DNA from: Crossiella sp. SN42
Lineage (GTDB): Bacteria; Actinomycetota; Actinomycetes; Mycobacteriales; Pseudonocardiaceae
DNA length: 64,000 nt
NCBI RefSeq assembly: GCF_023897065.1
Contig: NZ_JAMHIV010000034.1
Coordinates: 47,712 to 111,711 of the forward strand
Reading direction: 5' to 3'
Shown: one piece after another, positions 52,401-61,425 of the stretch
How positions within the stretch are numbered: position 1 is the stretch's first letter
How the letters are laid out: every line of letters starts with the position of its first letter
Made by a program: the position numbers and the translations under genes
Notes under the pieces: model-generated
What the model was told of the DNA's origin: nothing
Seen by the model: the letters and a program-made list of their open reading frames with translations, nothing else
Database searches by the model: none

Positions 52401-53579
52401 GTGAGCACCGCACCCGACGTCGAGGAACTACCGCTGCTGCGTTGTCAGCGACCCGTGGTGGGCAGGCTGGACCCGCTCCTGCGCGACTTGCAGTCCCGCG
52501 CGCCGGTGCTCAAGGTGCGCACCAGGACCGGTGACCAGGCCTGGCTGGTGACCCGCTACGCCGAGCTCAAGCAGTTGCTGGTCGAGGGCAGGATGGAGAA
52601 CGCGCACCCCGATCCGGCGAACCGGGCGCGCTACCTGGACAGTCCGGTGTTCGACTACAACCTGCTCGGCACCGACTTCGACGAGGCCCGCGCGCAGCAC
52701 CGGGAGTTCCGCGCCGCGCTCACCCCGTTGTTCGCCGCGCGGCGGATGGCCGTGCTGCGGGAGAGCATCCGGGACCGGGTGCACCGCCTGCTGGATTCCT
52801 TGCTGGCCAAGGGCCCGGAGGCGGACCTGCACAACGACTTCTCGCTGCCGCTGTCCCACGGGGTGCTCTGCGACCTGCACGGCGTGCCGGACGAGCAGAC
52901 CTTCATCAGCATGCTGACCGGCATGGACGATCCGGCCAAGGTCGGCGAGGTGTTCGCCTACCTGGCCGAGGCCGTGGTGTGGCGGCAGGCCAACCCCGGT
53001 CAGGACGTGATCACCGAGCTGTCGGCGGTCGGGGTGCCGGTGGAGCAGATCGCCGGGCTGATCGCCACCATCAGCTTCCCGTTCCTGGTCACCCCCGGCG
53101 TGCAGAGCGTGGGTACCGCGCTGTTCGCCGCGCACCCCGAACAGCGGGACCTGCTGGCCCGCGAGCCGGGGCTGATCGACAGCGCGGTGGACGAGGTGCT
53201 GCGCATGGGTCAGGTGGAGGAGTCGGTGATGCCGCGCTACGCCGCGGAGGACATCACCATCGGCGGGGTCACCATCGGCTACGGCGACCTGGTGCTGTGC
53301 GACCACTACTCGGCCAACTACGACGAGCTGGTCTTCCCCGACCCGGAACGCTTCGACATCACCCGCGCGCCCAACCCGCACCTGGCCTTCAGCCACGGCA
53401 TCAGCCACTGCATCGGCGCGCCACTGGCCAAGATCCAGCTGGCCGAGGTGTTCAGCGCGCTGGTGACCCGGATGCCGGGGCTGGCGCTGACCGTGCCGGT
53501 GGAGGAGATCCCGATGAGCATGGACCCGGAGGCGGTGAAGCTCGGCGGCGGCATCGCGTCGCTGCCGGTTACCTGGTAG
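52401..53579 (+). CDS. Cytochrome P450 with atypical I-helix
   Basis: 392 residues, GTG start with AGGAGG about 11 nt upstream. Heme ligand Cys337 in FSHGISHCIGAPLA, K-helix E-x-x-R in DEVLRMG, PDPERFD before the heme loop. The I-helix reads FPFLVTPGVQSVG: the usual acid-alcohol pair (D/E-T) that helps protonate the oxygen intermediate is Gln-Ser here. That is found in some biosynthetic P450s with unusual chemistry. No redox partner or biosynthetic gene is adjacent. It converges on the nuclease-helicase gene, overlapping it by 11 bp. Confidence 0.85.
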   Translation: MSTAPDVEELPLLRCQRPVVGRLDPLLRDLQSRAPVLKVRTRTGDQAWLVTRYAELKQLLVEGRMENAHPDPANRARYLDSPVFDYNLLGTDFDEARAQHREFRAALTPLFAARRMAVLRESIRDRVHRLLDSLLAKGPEADLHNDFSLPLSHGVLCDLHGVPDEQTFISMLTGMDDPAKVGEVFAYLAEAVVWRQANPGQDVITELSAVGVPVEQIAGLIATISFPFLVTPGVQSVGTALFAAHPEQRDLLAREPGLIDSAVDEVLRMGQVEESVMPRYAAEDITIGGVTIGYGDLVLCDHYSANYDELVFPDPERFDITRAPNPHLAFSHGISHCIGAPLAKIQLAEVFSALVTRMPGLALTVPVEEIPMSMDPEAVKLGGGIASLPVTW

Positions 53580-56500
53580 GCCAGGGGCGGGCTTCGGCGA
53601 GCAGGCCGAGCATGCCGGCCAGCAGCCGCATGTGCTCCACGTTGCGGATGTCGGCCTCCACCAGCCGCGGTGAGCAGATCAGCACGGCCAGCGCCTGCGC
53701 GCGGGAGAGCGCCACGTTCAACCGGTTGCGGGAGAGCAGGAAGTCCAGTCCCCTGGGCAGGTCGCTGGCGGCCGAGCTGGTCATGGTGGCCAGCACCACC
53801 GGGGCCTCCTGGCCCTGGAACTTGTCCACCGTGCCGACCCGCACCTCCGGGTAGCCCGCGCGTTCCAGCGCGCGGCGCACCACCCGGACCTGGAGGTTGT
53901 ACGGGGCCACCACCAGGATGTCGGACTGTGCCAGCGGCCTGCTTCGCTCGCCGTCGGTCCAGGCGCGGCCGATCAGCTCGCGGGTCAGCTCGACGACGAC
54001 CGCGGCTTCCTCCGGCGAGGAGGCCAGGTTGTGCCGGTGGTCGACCTGGCGTAGCCACAATCCCGGTGGCACACCGTCGATCCCGCGTCCGGCGGCGGTG
54101 GGGTGGGCGTGCAGCAGCCCGGCGTAGGACAGGTTGGAGATGGGGCGGCAGACCGCGGGGTGCATGCGGCGGGACTGGTCCAGGAAGTAGCCCAGCTCCG
54201 GCGGCATCACGTCGGCCGCGCCGATCAGGTGGCCCAGCGCGGAGGCGTCCGCGCCTGCCGGGTGGGTGCCCTGCACGACCTGGGGCAGCTGCTGCGGATC
54301 GCCCAGTAGCACCAGGTTCTTCGTGGCCAGCGACACCGCGAGGGCGTCGGCGAGGGCGAACTGCCCGGCCTCGTCGATGATCAGCACGTCGAAGGGCTGG
54401 GCGCGCAGCGCGGCGTTGGCGAAGGTCCACGCGGTGCCACCGACCAGGTGCCCGCCGCCCTGCTCCTCCCGCCAGCGGGCCAGGTCGTTGTTGGACTTGG
54501 GCTGCTCCCAGACGCAGTCCGGGTCCGGGTTCTTCTTGGGGCGCTTGGCCATCGGCAGCGGCACCCCGGTCGCCCGCGCGGCCTCGTGCGCGGCGCTGAG
54601 CACGTTCTCCACCGCCTTGTGGCTGTTGGAGGTCACCCCGACACCGCACCCGTTGGCCACCAGGTGCGCGATCAGCCTGCCCGCGAGGTAGGTCTTACCC
54701 GCGCCGGGCGGTCCCTGCACGGCCAGGGTGGAGCCGTCCAGGGCGTCCACCGCGGCGATCACGGTGGCCACCAGGTCGCCGCCGAACTCCCGCGGGTCGG
54801 GCAGGTCCCGGCCGCCGCGCAGCCGGGGGCGGCGGCGCAGCAGGTCGATGCCGGGGTGCGCGGGCAGCACGGGCAGCGCGTCCACGGTGATCCGGGCCAG
54901 GTCGGCCACGGCCTCGTCCTTGGGGCTGGGCCGCACCGGACTGCCGGGCAGCACCGCCGCCGGACGGCCGTCAAAACCCTCCAGCTCAGCGGGTTTGGCG
55001 CTCTCCTGCACGGTGAGGCCATCCGCGCCCGCCTCCACCACCAGCGCGTCCCTGGTCCGCTGGCCGGGGTAGAGCAGGCGGACGGTGTCGCCGGGGGCGA
55101 AGGGGTGCGGCCGGTCCGGGTCGCAGCTGAGCCGGACCTCGCGTTTGGCGTTGCGCACCCGGCCTGACGGCGCGGTCCAGTCCTGTGTGGACACTGACAC
55201 CGGCACCGCGCAGGTGTTGTCCGACTCCAGGTCGGTCAGTGGTGCGGTGACCTGGCGGAAGAACTCCCACCAGGCCGGGTTGGTCTCCCGCCGGTGGTAA
55301 CCGACCGAGGCGGCCAGCAGCGCGCGGGCGCGGTGCTCGGCGGTGAAGGCGGCCGGGTTCTCCGGCAGGCCCGCCAGCAGCGGGTCGACCAGGGCGGCGA
55401 GCTTGGCGGCGCGCTCGGCCCTGCGCTGCGCGGCCAGCTCGTCGGCCGCGGAGTCGATGGCGGCGTCCAAAGTGGAAGGATCGACCGGCGGGATCGGCTC
55501 GATCCCTGCCTCAGCGCGGATGTCGAGCAGGAAGCGGTAGAGCCGGTGGGTGGAGACGCAGTCGTACTCGTTGTAGTCGGAGATCCCGCGCAGCACCTCG
55601 GACGCGCGCTCGGTGTCGCCGACCTCGGACAGGGTGAGGTAGTCCTCGTAGGCCTCGATGCTGGAGACCGCGTTCTGCACCTCGCCCGCCCTGGACTCCG
55701 GCATGTACAGCGGTTCCAGGTACTTGATCGAGTAGGACCGCTGGGAGACCCGGAGTCCCTTGCGCACCACGGTGTACAGGTCGATCAGCACCCCGCCGCG
55801 CAGCAGCGTGTCCACCTCCTCCTCGCGGGTGCCGTGCAGCGCGGCCAGCCGCTTGAGCGCGTTGGTCTCATAGGGCGCGTAGTGGTAGACGTGCAGGTCC
55901 GGGTGCTCGGCGAGCCGGTCGGTGACGAAGTCCACGAAGGACTCGAAGGCGCGTTTCTCCTGCACCCGGCTGTGCGCCCAGAACGGGGTGAACTCCTCAT
56001 CGCCGGTGGGGGAGAGGGTGACCGCGCCGAAGAGGTACTCCAGGCCGTCGGAGTCCAGCGCGAACGGGTCGCCCTCCATGTCGAAGAACACGTCGCCGGG
56101 ACTGGGCTGGGGCAGCGCGGCCAGCTCCTCGGGGGCGAGGATCTCGTAGGAGACCTTGCCGACCGGGTCCTCCGGGGTGCGGGTGAGGTCCTGCTGCACC
56201 TGGAGGGTGGCCTGGGCGCGCAGGCCGGTGAAGGTGGCCACGGACAGGGTGGGCGGGCGCTCGTTCTCGGTGGCCGCGGCCAGCGCCTCGATGGTGGTCA
56301 GTCCGGCGGCGGCCAGCTTGCGGCGCTGGTCGGTGCGCATGCCGGCCACCAGGGACAGGTCGCGGGCGGTGGAGCGGCCGGTGGCGCAGTGCTTGCTGAA
56401 GCGGCAGGTGGCGCAGGCCGGGCGTTCGTCGTCCCACAGGCGGTCAGGCAGCTCGGCCGGTGCGGTGAGCTGGCCGCGCAGGCGGCCGCGGAGGTGCCCC

Positions 56501-57054
56501 AGCAGCGGCAGGAACTCCTGCACGCGCAGGGAGTGCGCGCTGCCGTCGCCGAGCAGCAGGTGCATCAGCGGGCCCGCGGGGAACCCGGCCCTGGTCAGCG
56601 CGTCGGCGTAGGCGGTCAGCTGGAGCACCGCGGCGGGGCGGGCGTGCCGGGCCAGCTTGGTGTCGTGCGGCTCGTAACCGCCCTCGGTGTTGATGAGGAA
56701 GTCGGCGCGGCCGGAGAACTCGCCGTCGTAGAACACGCCCTGGTAGACCACCGGGACCCCGGCGGCCAGTGCGGCCCTGGTGCGCTCGGCGGCCGCGGCC
56801 AGGGCGTCCGGGTGCGGGGCCGGGGTGTCGATCTCGACCACCCCGGCCCCGTGCCGCTGCTTGAGCCGCTCCAGCACGGCCTGCTCGTGCGCGAGACCGT
56901 GCTTGGCCACCAGTGCCGCCGACCCGCGTTCCGGGACCGGCGCGCCGGGCAGGCCGAGCGCCACTGCCTGGTTGAGCCTGCTGCGGTGCCCGCACTCCAT
57001 CAGGTCGACCAGGTCGGTCGGGGAGTGGACGAGCCCGTGATCGGTCCGCAGCAT
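53569..57054 (-). CDS. TM0106-family RecB-like nuclease fused to SF1 helicase
   Basis: 1161 residues. N-terminal RecB/Cas4-like nuclease (residues 1-230): SGRADFLIN, YEPHDTKLARHARP, and a four-Cys iron-sulfur site (ECGHRS near residue 21; CATCRFSKHC near 220). Next an RNase-H-like exonuclease domain (VFFDMEGDPFALD near 330), then a Upf1-like SF1 helicase (GPPGAGKTYLAG, LIIDEAGQFALADAL, SRMHPAV, VGTVDKFQGQEAPVVLATM, LSRNRLNVALSRA). Probably acts in DNA or RNA end processing or defence; no characterised close relative. ATG 57054. Confidence 0.85.
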   Translation of the reverse strand: MLRTDHGLVHSPTDLVDLMECGHRSRLNQAVALGLPGAPVPERGSAALVAKHGLAHEQAVLERLKQRHGAGVVEIDTPAPHPDALAAAAERTRAALAAGVPVVYQGVFYDGEFSGRADFLINTEGGYEPHDTKLARHARPAAVLQLTAYADALTRAGFPAGPLMHLLLGDGSAHSLRVQEFLPLLGHLRGRLRGQLTAPAELPDRLWDDERPACATCRFSKHCATGRSTARDLSLVAGMRTDQRRKLAAAGLTTIEALAAATENERPPTLSVATFTGLRAQATLQVQQDLTRTPEDPVGKVSYEILAPEELAALPQPSPGDVFFDMEGDPFALDSDGLEYLFGAVTLSPTGDEEFTPFWAHSRVQEKRAFESFVDFVTDRLAEHPDLHVYHYAPYETNALKRLAALHGTREEEVDTLLRGGVLIDLYTVVRKGLRVSQRSYSIKYLEPLYMPESRAGEVQNAVSSIEAYEDYLTLSEVGDTERASEVLRGISDYNEYDCVSTHRLYRFLLDIRAEAGIEPIPPVDPSTLDAAIDSAADELAAQRRAERAAKLAALVDPLLAGLPENPAAFTAEHRARALLAASVGYHRRETNPAWWEFFRQVTAPLTDLESDNTCAVPVSVSTQDWTAPSGRVRNAKREVRLSCDPDRPHPFAPGDTVRLLYPGQRTRDALVVEAGADGLTVQESAKPAELEGFDGRPAAVLPGSPVRPSPKDEAVADLARITVDALPVLPAHPGIDLLRRRPRLRGGRDLPDPREFGGDLVATVIAAVDALDGSTLAVQGPPGAGKTYLAGRLIAHLVANGCGVGVTSNSHKAVENVLSAAHEAARATGVPLPMAKRPKKNPDPDCVWEQPKSNNDLARWREEQGGGHLVGGTAWTFANAALRAQPFDVLIIDEAGQFALADALAVSLATKNLVLLGDPQQLPQVVQGTHPAGADASALGHLIGAADVMPPELGYFLDQSRRMHPAVCRPISNLSYAGLLHAHPTAAGRGIDGVPPGLWLRQVDHRHNLASSPEEAAVVVELTRELIGRAWTDGERSRPLAQSDILVVAPYNLQVRVVRRALERAGYPEVRVGTVDKFQGQEAPVVLATMTSSAASDLPRGLDFLLSRNRLNVALSRAQALAVLICSPRLVEADIRNVEHMRLLAGMLGLLAEARPWPTR

Positions 57055-57071
57055 CCGGTCAGTCTGCCAAG

Positions 57072-57314
57072 TCAGGGCTTGGCGTCACCGCCCGGCTTGC
57101 CGTCCTTGTCCAGGAAACCTTCCACCTTGGTGCTGACGTTCTCGATCTTGTCGTGGTACTTGCCGCCGGTGACCTTGTCGATTCCGCCTGCCGCGGCGTC
57201 GACACCCTTGGCGGCCAGCTCGCGCGCCTTGTCCCCCGCGGGGCCCTGCGCCAGCTCGGCCGCCTTCTCCTTGGCCTGCGCCGCCAGCTCTTTCGCCTTG
57301 TTCAGGAAGCTCAT
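57072..57314 (-). CDS. MT0933/Rv0909-like small helical protein
   Basis: 80 residues. MSFLNKAKELAAQAKEKAAE at the start and GIDKVTGGKYHDKIENVSTK later are the pattern of the MT0933 antitoxin-like family (also similar to CsbD/LEA-like stress proteins). Very Ala/Lys-rich and amphipathic. Although the family is labelled antitoxin, no toxin gene is next to it. It lies 34 bp after the btuF stop on the same strand and may be read from the B12 operon. A longer start (ATG 57323) is possible. Confidence 0.75.
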   Translation of the reverse strand: MSFLNKAKELAAQAKEKAAELAQGPAGDKARELAAKGVDAAAGGIDKVTGGKYHDKIENVSTKVEGFLDKDGKPGGDAKP

Positions 57315-57348
57315 GCCGACCATGGTGCCACCGGTGCGGCGGAGCTGC

Positions 57349-58386
57349 TCAGTTCGCGACCCGGTCGTCAGACTTCGGGGTGACGCCCGAGGCCGGGACC
57401 AGCCCCCAGCCCTCCAGCGCCTTGCGGACCTGTTCGGCGGCGTCGATGTTGAGCGGCCCGGAGGTCCACAGCGCGTAGGGCAGGTTGAGGAACCGGTTCT
57501 CCTTGACCGCGGGCAGCTCGTTGATCCCGGCCCGCGCCTTGAGCAGCGCGACCTTGTCCGCGTAGGTCTGCGGCGGATAGTCCACGAACAGGAAGGCATC
57601 CGGTTTGGCCGCGGCCACCCGTTCCCAGGAGACCTTGGTCCAGGTGTCGTCCACATCGGAGAGCGCGTTGCGCGCCCCGGCGGCGGTGAGGATCGCCTCG
57701 GGCGCGCCGAAGCGGCCGCTGGAGTAGACGCTGTCGGTGCCGGAGTCGAACACGAACACCGTGGGCGGGGTGGCCGGTTTGGGGGCCTCGCGCAGTGTTT
57801 TCAGCCGGGTGTCCAGGTCGGCGGTGACCTGGTCCGCCTCGGTGGTGCGGCCGGTGATCTTGCCGAGGTTGGCCAGGTCCTCGCGCAGGGCCTGCCAGGG
57901 TTCGACCACGCCGCGGGCGGCCTTGCCGTCGGACTGGCGGCAGCTCTCGGTGAGCACGTAGGCGGCCACGTTCTGCTGGCGCAGGGTGGCCGGGGTGAGC
58001 TGCTTGTCCTCGGCGTAGCCGTAGCTCCAGCCTGCCACCATCACGTCCGGGCGCTGGGCCAGCACGGTTTCCCGGGACGGGTACTCCGGGGCGACCGAGT
58101 TGAGCTTGTCCACCACCTCGCCGTAGTGCCGTTTGAGGGTGGCCGCGTCGCGCTGGACGCTGGACACGGCGGCGATCTGGTCCTGCGCGCGCAGGGCCAG
58201 GGTGAGTGCGATCAGGTTGCCGTCGTTGACGAACAGCCGCTTGGCCGGGGACGGGAAGCTGACCTGGCTGCCGCAGTTGGTGACGGTGACCGAGCTCGCG
58301 CCGGGCTGCGCGGCCGGTCCGCTGCCGCAGGCGGGCAGGGCGAGCAGCGCGACCGCGCCGATCAGCAGGGGCAGGGGACGGCTCAT
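57349..58386 (-). CDS. btuF: Substrate-binding lipoprotein of a B12-type ABC importer
   Basis: 345 residues. Lipobox LLALPAC (lipidated Cys20), then a class III binding protein: VTVTNCGSQVSFPSPAKRLF, LAQRPDVMVAGWSYGYA, KVSWERVAAAKPDAFLFVDY. On sequence alone it could bind a siderophore or cobalamin; the cobalamin riboswitch ahead of the operon argues for a corrinoid. Overlaps the ATPase gene by 4 bp. Confidence 0.85.
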   Translation of the reverse strand: MSRPLPLLIGAVALLALPACGSGPAAQPGASSVTVTNCGSQVSFPSPAKRLFVNDGNLIALTLALRAQDQIAAVSSVQRDAATLKRHYGEVVDKLNSVAPEYPSRETVLAQRPDVMVAGWSYGYAEDKQLTPATLRQQNVAAYVLTESCRQSDGKAARGVVEPWQALREDLANLGKITGRTTEADQVTADLDTRLKTLREAPKPATPPTVFVFDSGTDSVYSSGRFGAPEAILTAAGARNALSDVDDTWTKVSWERVAAAKPDAFLFVDYPPQTYADKVALLKARAGINELPAVKENRFLNLPYALWTSGPLNIDAAEQVRKALEGWGLVPASGVTPKSDDRVAN

Positions 58387-59165
58387 GGGCGCTCCAGGGT
58401 CGGGGTGAACAGCAGGTGCGGGCGTCCGGTGTCCGGGTGGGTGACCCGGGTGGCCCGGACGCCGAAGACCTCGCGCACCAGCTCCGGGGTCAGGGCCTGC
58501 TCCGGTGGCGCGGCGGGGCGGGCCTGACCGTCGTGCAGCACGACCACCCGGTCGCAGACGTCGGCGGCCAGGTTGAGGTCGTGCAGGGCGAGCAGCACGG
58601 TCCGCTCCAGCGCGCGCACCAGGTCGAGCAGCTGGAGCTGGTGGCGGATGTCGAGGTGGTTGGTGGGTTCGTCCAGCACCAGTAGCGGCGCGTCCTGGGC
58701 GATGCCCCTGGCCAGCAGGACCCGCCGCCGCTCGCCGCCGGAGAGCTGTTCCACCGGGCGGTCCACCGCGTCGGCCAGATCCACTGTGGACAGTGCTTTG
58801 TGGACGGCGTCGAGCTCGCGCCGGTCGCCGCCGGACCAGGGGGCGCGGTGCGGGGTGAGGCCCAGGGCGACCAGTTCGCCGACCAGGAGGTCAGCCGGGA
58901 GCTCTTCTTCCTGGCCCACCATGGCGATGAGCTGGGCGCGCCGGCGTGCGGAGAGCGCGGACAGCGGCTGGTCGTCGAGCAGGACCGCGCCTGCGGCGGG
59001 TGGGCGGATCCCGGCCAGCACGCGGAGCAGGGTGGACTTGCCGCTGCCGTTGGGGCCGACGAAGCCGAGCACCTCGCCGGGCCGGACGGCGAGCTCGACC
59101 GCGCGCAGGATGGTGCGGCCGCCGATCGCGCAGTCCAGGCCGGTGGCGCGCAGGGTCGCGGTCAT
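58383..59165 (-). CDS. btuD: ATPase of the B12-type ABC importer
   Basis: 260 residues. Walker A GPNGSGKSTLL, signature LSGGERRRVLLARGI, Walker B PLLVLDEPTNHLD, switch His in LLALHDLNLAADV. FepC/BtuD-type ATPase that energises uptake through the FecCD-type permease. It overlaps both neighbours by 4 bp (ATGA). Confidence 0.9.
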   Translation of the reverse strand: MTATLRATGLDCAIGGRTILRAVELAVRPGEVLGFVGPNGSGKSTLLRVLAGIRPPAAGAVLLDDQPLSALSARRRAQLIAMVGQEEELPADLLVGELVALGLTPHRAPWSGGDRRELDAVHKALSTVDLADAVDRPVEQLSGGERRRVLLARGIAQDAPLLVLDEPTNHLDIRHQLQLLDLVRALERTVLLALHDLNLAADVCDRVVVLHDGQARPAAPPEQALTPELVREVFGVRATRVTHPDTGRPHLLFTPTLERP

Positions 59166-60196
59166 CCGGCGCTGCCGAAGCGGTAGCGGCGGCGGCCCAG
59201 CAGGAGCAGGAACACCGGTGCGCCAACAAGTCCGGTGACCACGCTGAGCGGCACCTCCACCGGCCGGACCAGCACCCGGGCGGCCATGTCCACGCAGAGC
59301 AGGAACAGCGCCCCGGTCAGCGCGGCCACCGGCAGCATCGCCCGGTGCCGCGCGCCGACCAGCAGCCGGGCGATGTGCGGGATCACCAGTCCGACGAACC
59401 CGATCCCGCCGGAGATGGCCACCAGCACCCCGACCAGCACCGCCAGCCCGACGAAGAGCGCGTTGCGCAGGAAGCGCACCGGAACCCCCAGGGCCGCGGC
59501 GGTGTCCGGTCCGATCGCCAGGGCGTCCAGCCAGCCGCTGCCCGCGAGCAGCAGGCCGCCCAGCAGCAGCACGGTGGCCAGTGGCAGGCCGAGCCGGTCC
59601 CAGTCCGCGCCCGCGAGGCTGCCCAGCAGCCAGAACAGCACCGACTCGGCCGCGCGGGCGTCCGCGCTGCGGAAGACGAGATAGCTGGCCACCGCGGAGA
59701 ACGCCGAGCCCAGCACCGTCCCGGTGAGCACCAGCCGCAACGGGGTCAGCTCGCCCTGGGCCGCCGCGATCGCGAACACCAGCGCCGCCGCGCCGAACGC
59801 GCCGAGCAGCGCGCCCGCTGACAGCGCCCAGATCCCCGCGCCGGCGAACAGCCCGGTGGTGATCACCGCGGTCGCGCCGACGCTCGCGCCGGAGGAGACG
59901 CCGAGCAGGTATGGGTCGGCGAGCGGGTTGCGGACCAGGGTCTGGATCGCCGCGCCCGCGACGGCCAGCCCCGCGCCGACCACCAGGGCGAGCAGGGTCC
60001 GGGGCAGGCGCAGGTGCCAGACGATGGTGTCGAAGGTGAGGTCCGGGCCGGGGGAGCCGGTGAGGCGGGCGGCGAGGACGTCGAGCACGGCAGGGAGGGG
60101 TAGCTGCTCAGCACCGACCGAGGTGGAGAAGGCGGTCGTGAGCAGCGTCAACAGCGCCAGCACCAGTAAGACGGGGCCGGTCCTGGAACGACGCAC
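59162..60196 (-). CDS. btuC: FecCD-family permease of the B12-type importer
   Basis: 344 residues, about ten membrane helices. Family motifs LRLPRTLLALVVGAGLAVAG, QTLVRNPLADPYLLGVSSGA, GGIGFVGLVIPHIARLLVGA. First gene of the operon, immediately behind the cobalamin riboswitch; the leader's last part (GGGGAGGTTTCACC) carries its ribosome site. Confidence 0.9.
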   Translation of the reverse strand: MRRSRTGPVLLVLALLTLLTTAFSTSVGAEQLPLPAVLDVLAARLTGSPGPDLTFDTIVWHLRLPRTLLALVVGAGLAVAGAAIQTLVRNPLADPYLLGVSSGASVGATAVITTGLFAGAGIWALSAGALLGAFGAAALVFAIAAAQGELTPLRLVLTGTVLGSAFSAVASYLVFRSADARAAESVLFWLLGSLAGADWDRLGLPLATVLLLGGLLLAGSGWLDALAIGPDTAAALGVPVRFLRNALFVGLAVLVGVLVAISGGIGFVGLVIPHIARLLVGARHRAMLPVAALTGALFLLCVDMAARVLVRPVEVPLSVVTGLVGAPVFLLLLGRRRYRFGSAG

Positions 60197-60235
60197 GCGG
60201 TGAAACCTCCCCGGGCTGACGCGGCCCGCTAGGTG

Positions 60236-60323
60236 GCGGTGTGGACGGCACGGGGTCTGGCTTCACAGTGGCGCGACCGCTCCGAACAGGTCGGATTCCC
60301 GTTGCCGTCGACGAGGCGTGCGC
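60236..60323 (-). promoter_or_regulatory. Cobalamin riboswitch
   Basis: Minus-strand leader with the conserved order CGGGAATCCG, CGGTCGCGCCACTGTGAAGC and the B12-box-like GCCAGACC, as in adenosylcobalamin aptamers. It starts just after the promoter and ends about 40 nt before btuC, so B12 should turn the operon off. Boundaries approximate. Confidence 0.8.
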
Positions 60324-60352
60324 ATCGTAGGCACAGCGCTGGCGACGATCAA
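60324..60352 (-). promoter_or_regulatory. Promoter of the btu operon
   Basis: Minus strand TTGATC (60352-60347), exactly 17 nt, TACGAT (60329-60324). Transcription would start near 60317, at the 5' edge of the riboswitch. Confidence 0.6.
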
Positions 60353-60526
60353 ACTTTTTGCTTGGTAGCTACGATGACTTCAGTGACGAGTGAAAGTAAT
60401 TGAGTGGAGGCAAACCCGACAAAAACGCATGGACGAGGTGGGGATGGGGGTGCCGCGCCCGCGCTGGGCTGGGCTGGCAAGCGGCCAGTGGGCAGTTCTG
60501 GGCGAGGCGAATGGTGACGTGTGGAT
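60353..60526. other. Remaining intergenic region, no feature seen
   Basis: 174 bp between the btu promoter and the 3' end of the ArsR-SRPBCC gene. It is less GC-rich at its left end. I see no gene, RNA or strong terminator. Confidence 0.5.
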
Positions 60527-61315
60527 CTACCGCTGAGGCTCCGGCAGGACCTTGCCGGTCTCCAGCAGCGTCTTGAGGCTGGCGATGATGGGGATCCAGC
60601 CTTCGCTGATCATGCCGCGCAGCACCGAGTCCGGGGCGAAGCCGTCGTGCGTGACGGTCAGCTTGACCAGCTCGCCGAGGGGTTCGATGTCGAAGGTGGC
60701 TTTGGAGCGGGGTTCGGCGGCGAGCTTGGCGACCAGGTCCTCGTCCAGGCCGACGCTGGCGCCGAAGTCCGGGGTGAAGGTGTGCCAGGTGTAGGACAGG
60801 CGGGTGTGCGGGGTGGCTTCCAGCACCACCTGGTCGGGGTCGGTGTGGGTCCAGCTGCCCTGGGTCCAGGTGATGGTGGAGCCGGGCTGCCAGTCGGATG
60901 CCAGTTCCGCGCCCCAGTACTGCTTGGTGAACTCGGGGGTGGTGAGGGCGGTCCACAGGCGTTCCGGGGTGGTTGCGATGTAGGTGGTGTAGACGAAGGG
61001 GTTCACGGTGGTGTGCTCCAATGCGGTTTTCAGGTTGGCCAGTGCTTGTGCGCGGTGCCGGTGGAAATGGGTTATCCAGCGGTCGGCGATGGCGTTGATG
61101 GGTTCGGCGTTGAGGTAGTGCAGTTTTTCCCGGCCGCGCCAAGCGGTGGTGATGAGGTGCGCTTCTTCCAGGATGGCCAGGTGTTTGCTGACTGACTGGC
61201 GGGCCATGTCCAGTTCGGCGCAGAGTTCCCTAAGGGTCTGGCCGTTGTGGTTGTTCAGGCTGTCCAGTAGCCGGCGGCGGCTGGGGTCGGCCAGCGCTTT
61301 GAACACCTCGTCCAT
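60527..61315 (-). CDS. Fused ArsR-SRPBCC regulator
   Basis: 262 residues from ATG 61315 (GAGAGG 5 nt upstream). ArsR winged helix at residues 1-95 (FKALADPSRRRLLDSL, LDMARQSVSKHLAILEEAHL, WRGREKLHYLNAEP) is joined to an SRPBCC/AHSA1 domain at about 115-260 (YIATTPERLWTALTTPEFTK, DWQPGSTITWTQGSW). One chain therefore combines DNA binding and ligand binding; the related pair at 23801-25137 is split into two genes. Likely autorepressor through the palindromes at 61334-61378. Confidence 0.85.
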   Translation of the reverse strand: MDEVFKALADPSRRRLLDSLNNHNGQTLRELCAELDMARQSVSKHLAILEEAHLITTAWRGREKLHYLNAEPINAIADRWITHFHRHRAQALANLKTALEHTTVNPFVYTTYIATTPERLWTALTTPEFTKQYWGAELASDWQPGSTITWTQGSWTHTDPDQVVLEATPHTRLSYTWHTFTPDFGASVGLDEDLVAKLAAEPRSKATFDIEPLGELVKLTVTHDGFAPDSVLRGMISEGWIPIIASLKTLLETGKVLPEPQR

Positions 61316-61333
61316 CGGATCCTCTCGAACATG

Positions 61334-61378
61334 CAGCCGGTTGGCTGCCTGAACCATATGCAGCTGTGCGGCTGCATG
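61334..61378. promoter_or_regulatory. Two candidate operators of the ArsR-SRPBCC gene
   Basis: GCAGCC-GGTT-GGCTGC (61334-61349) and ATGCAGC-TGTGCG-GCTGCAT (61359-61378), both perfect and sharing the half-site GCAGC, lie 19-63 bp upstream of the gene start. Tandem related palindromes suggest cooperative binding of a dimeric repressor. Confidence 0.55.
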
Positions 61379-61425
61379 TCAACCGGGGTCGCCGGATAGG
61401 GTGAGGTGTGCGTGGGAGAGGCGTC

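Noticed and set aside
57072..57314. A toxin-antitoxin locus at the MT0933-like gene
   Set aside because: No toxin-like partner on either side; the family label alone is not evidence.
57349..60196. Siderophore (iron) uptake operon
   Set aside because: The cobalamin-type leader makes corrinoid transport the better call, and no iron-box palindrome was seen upstream.
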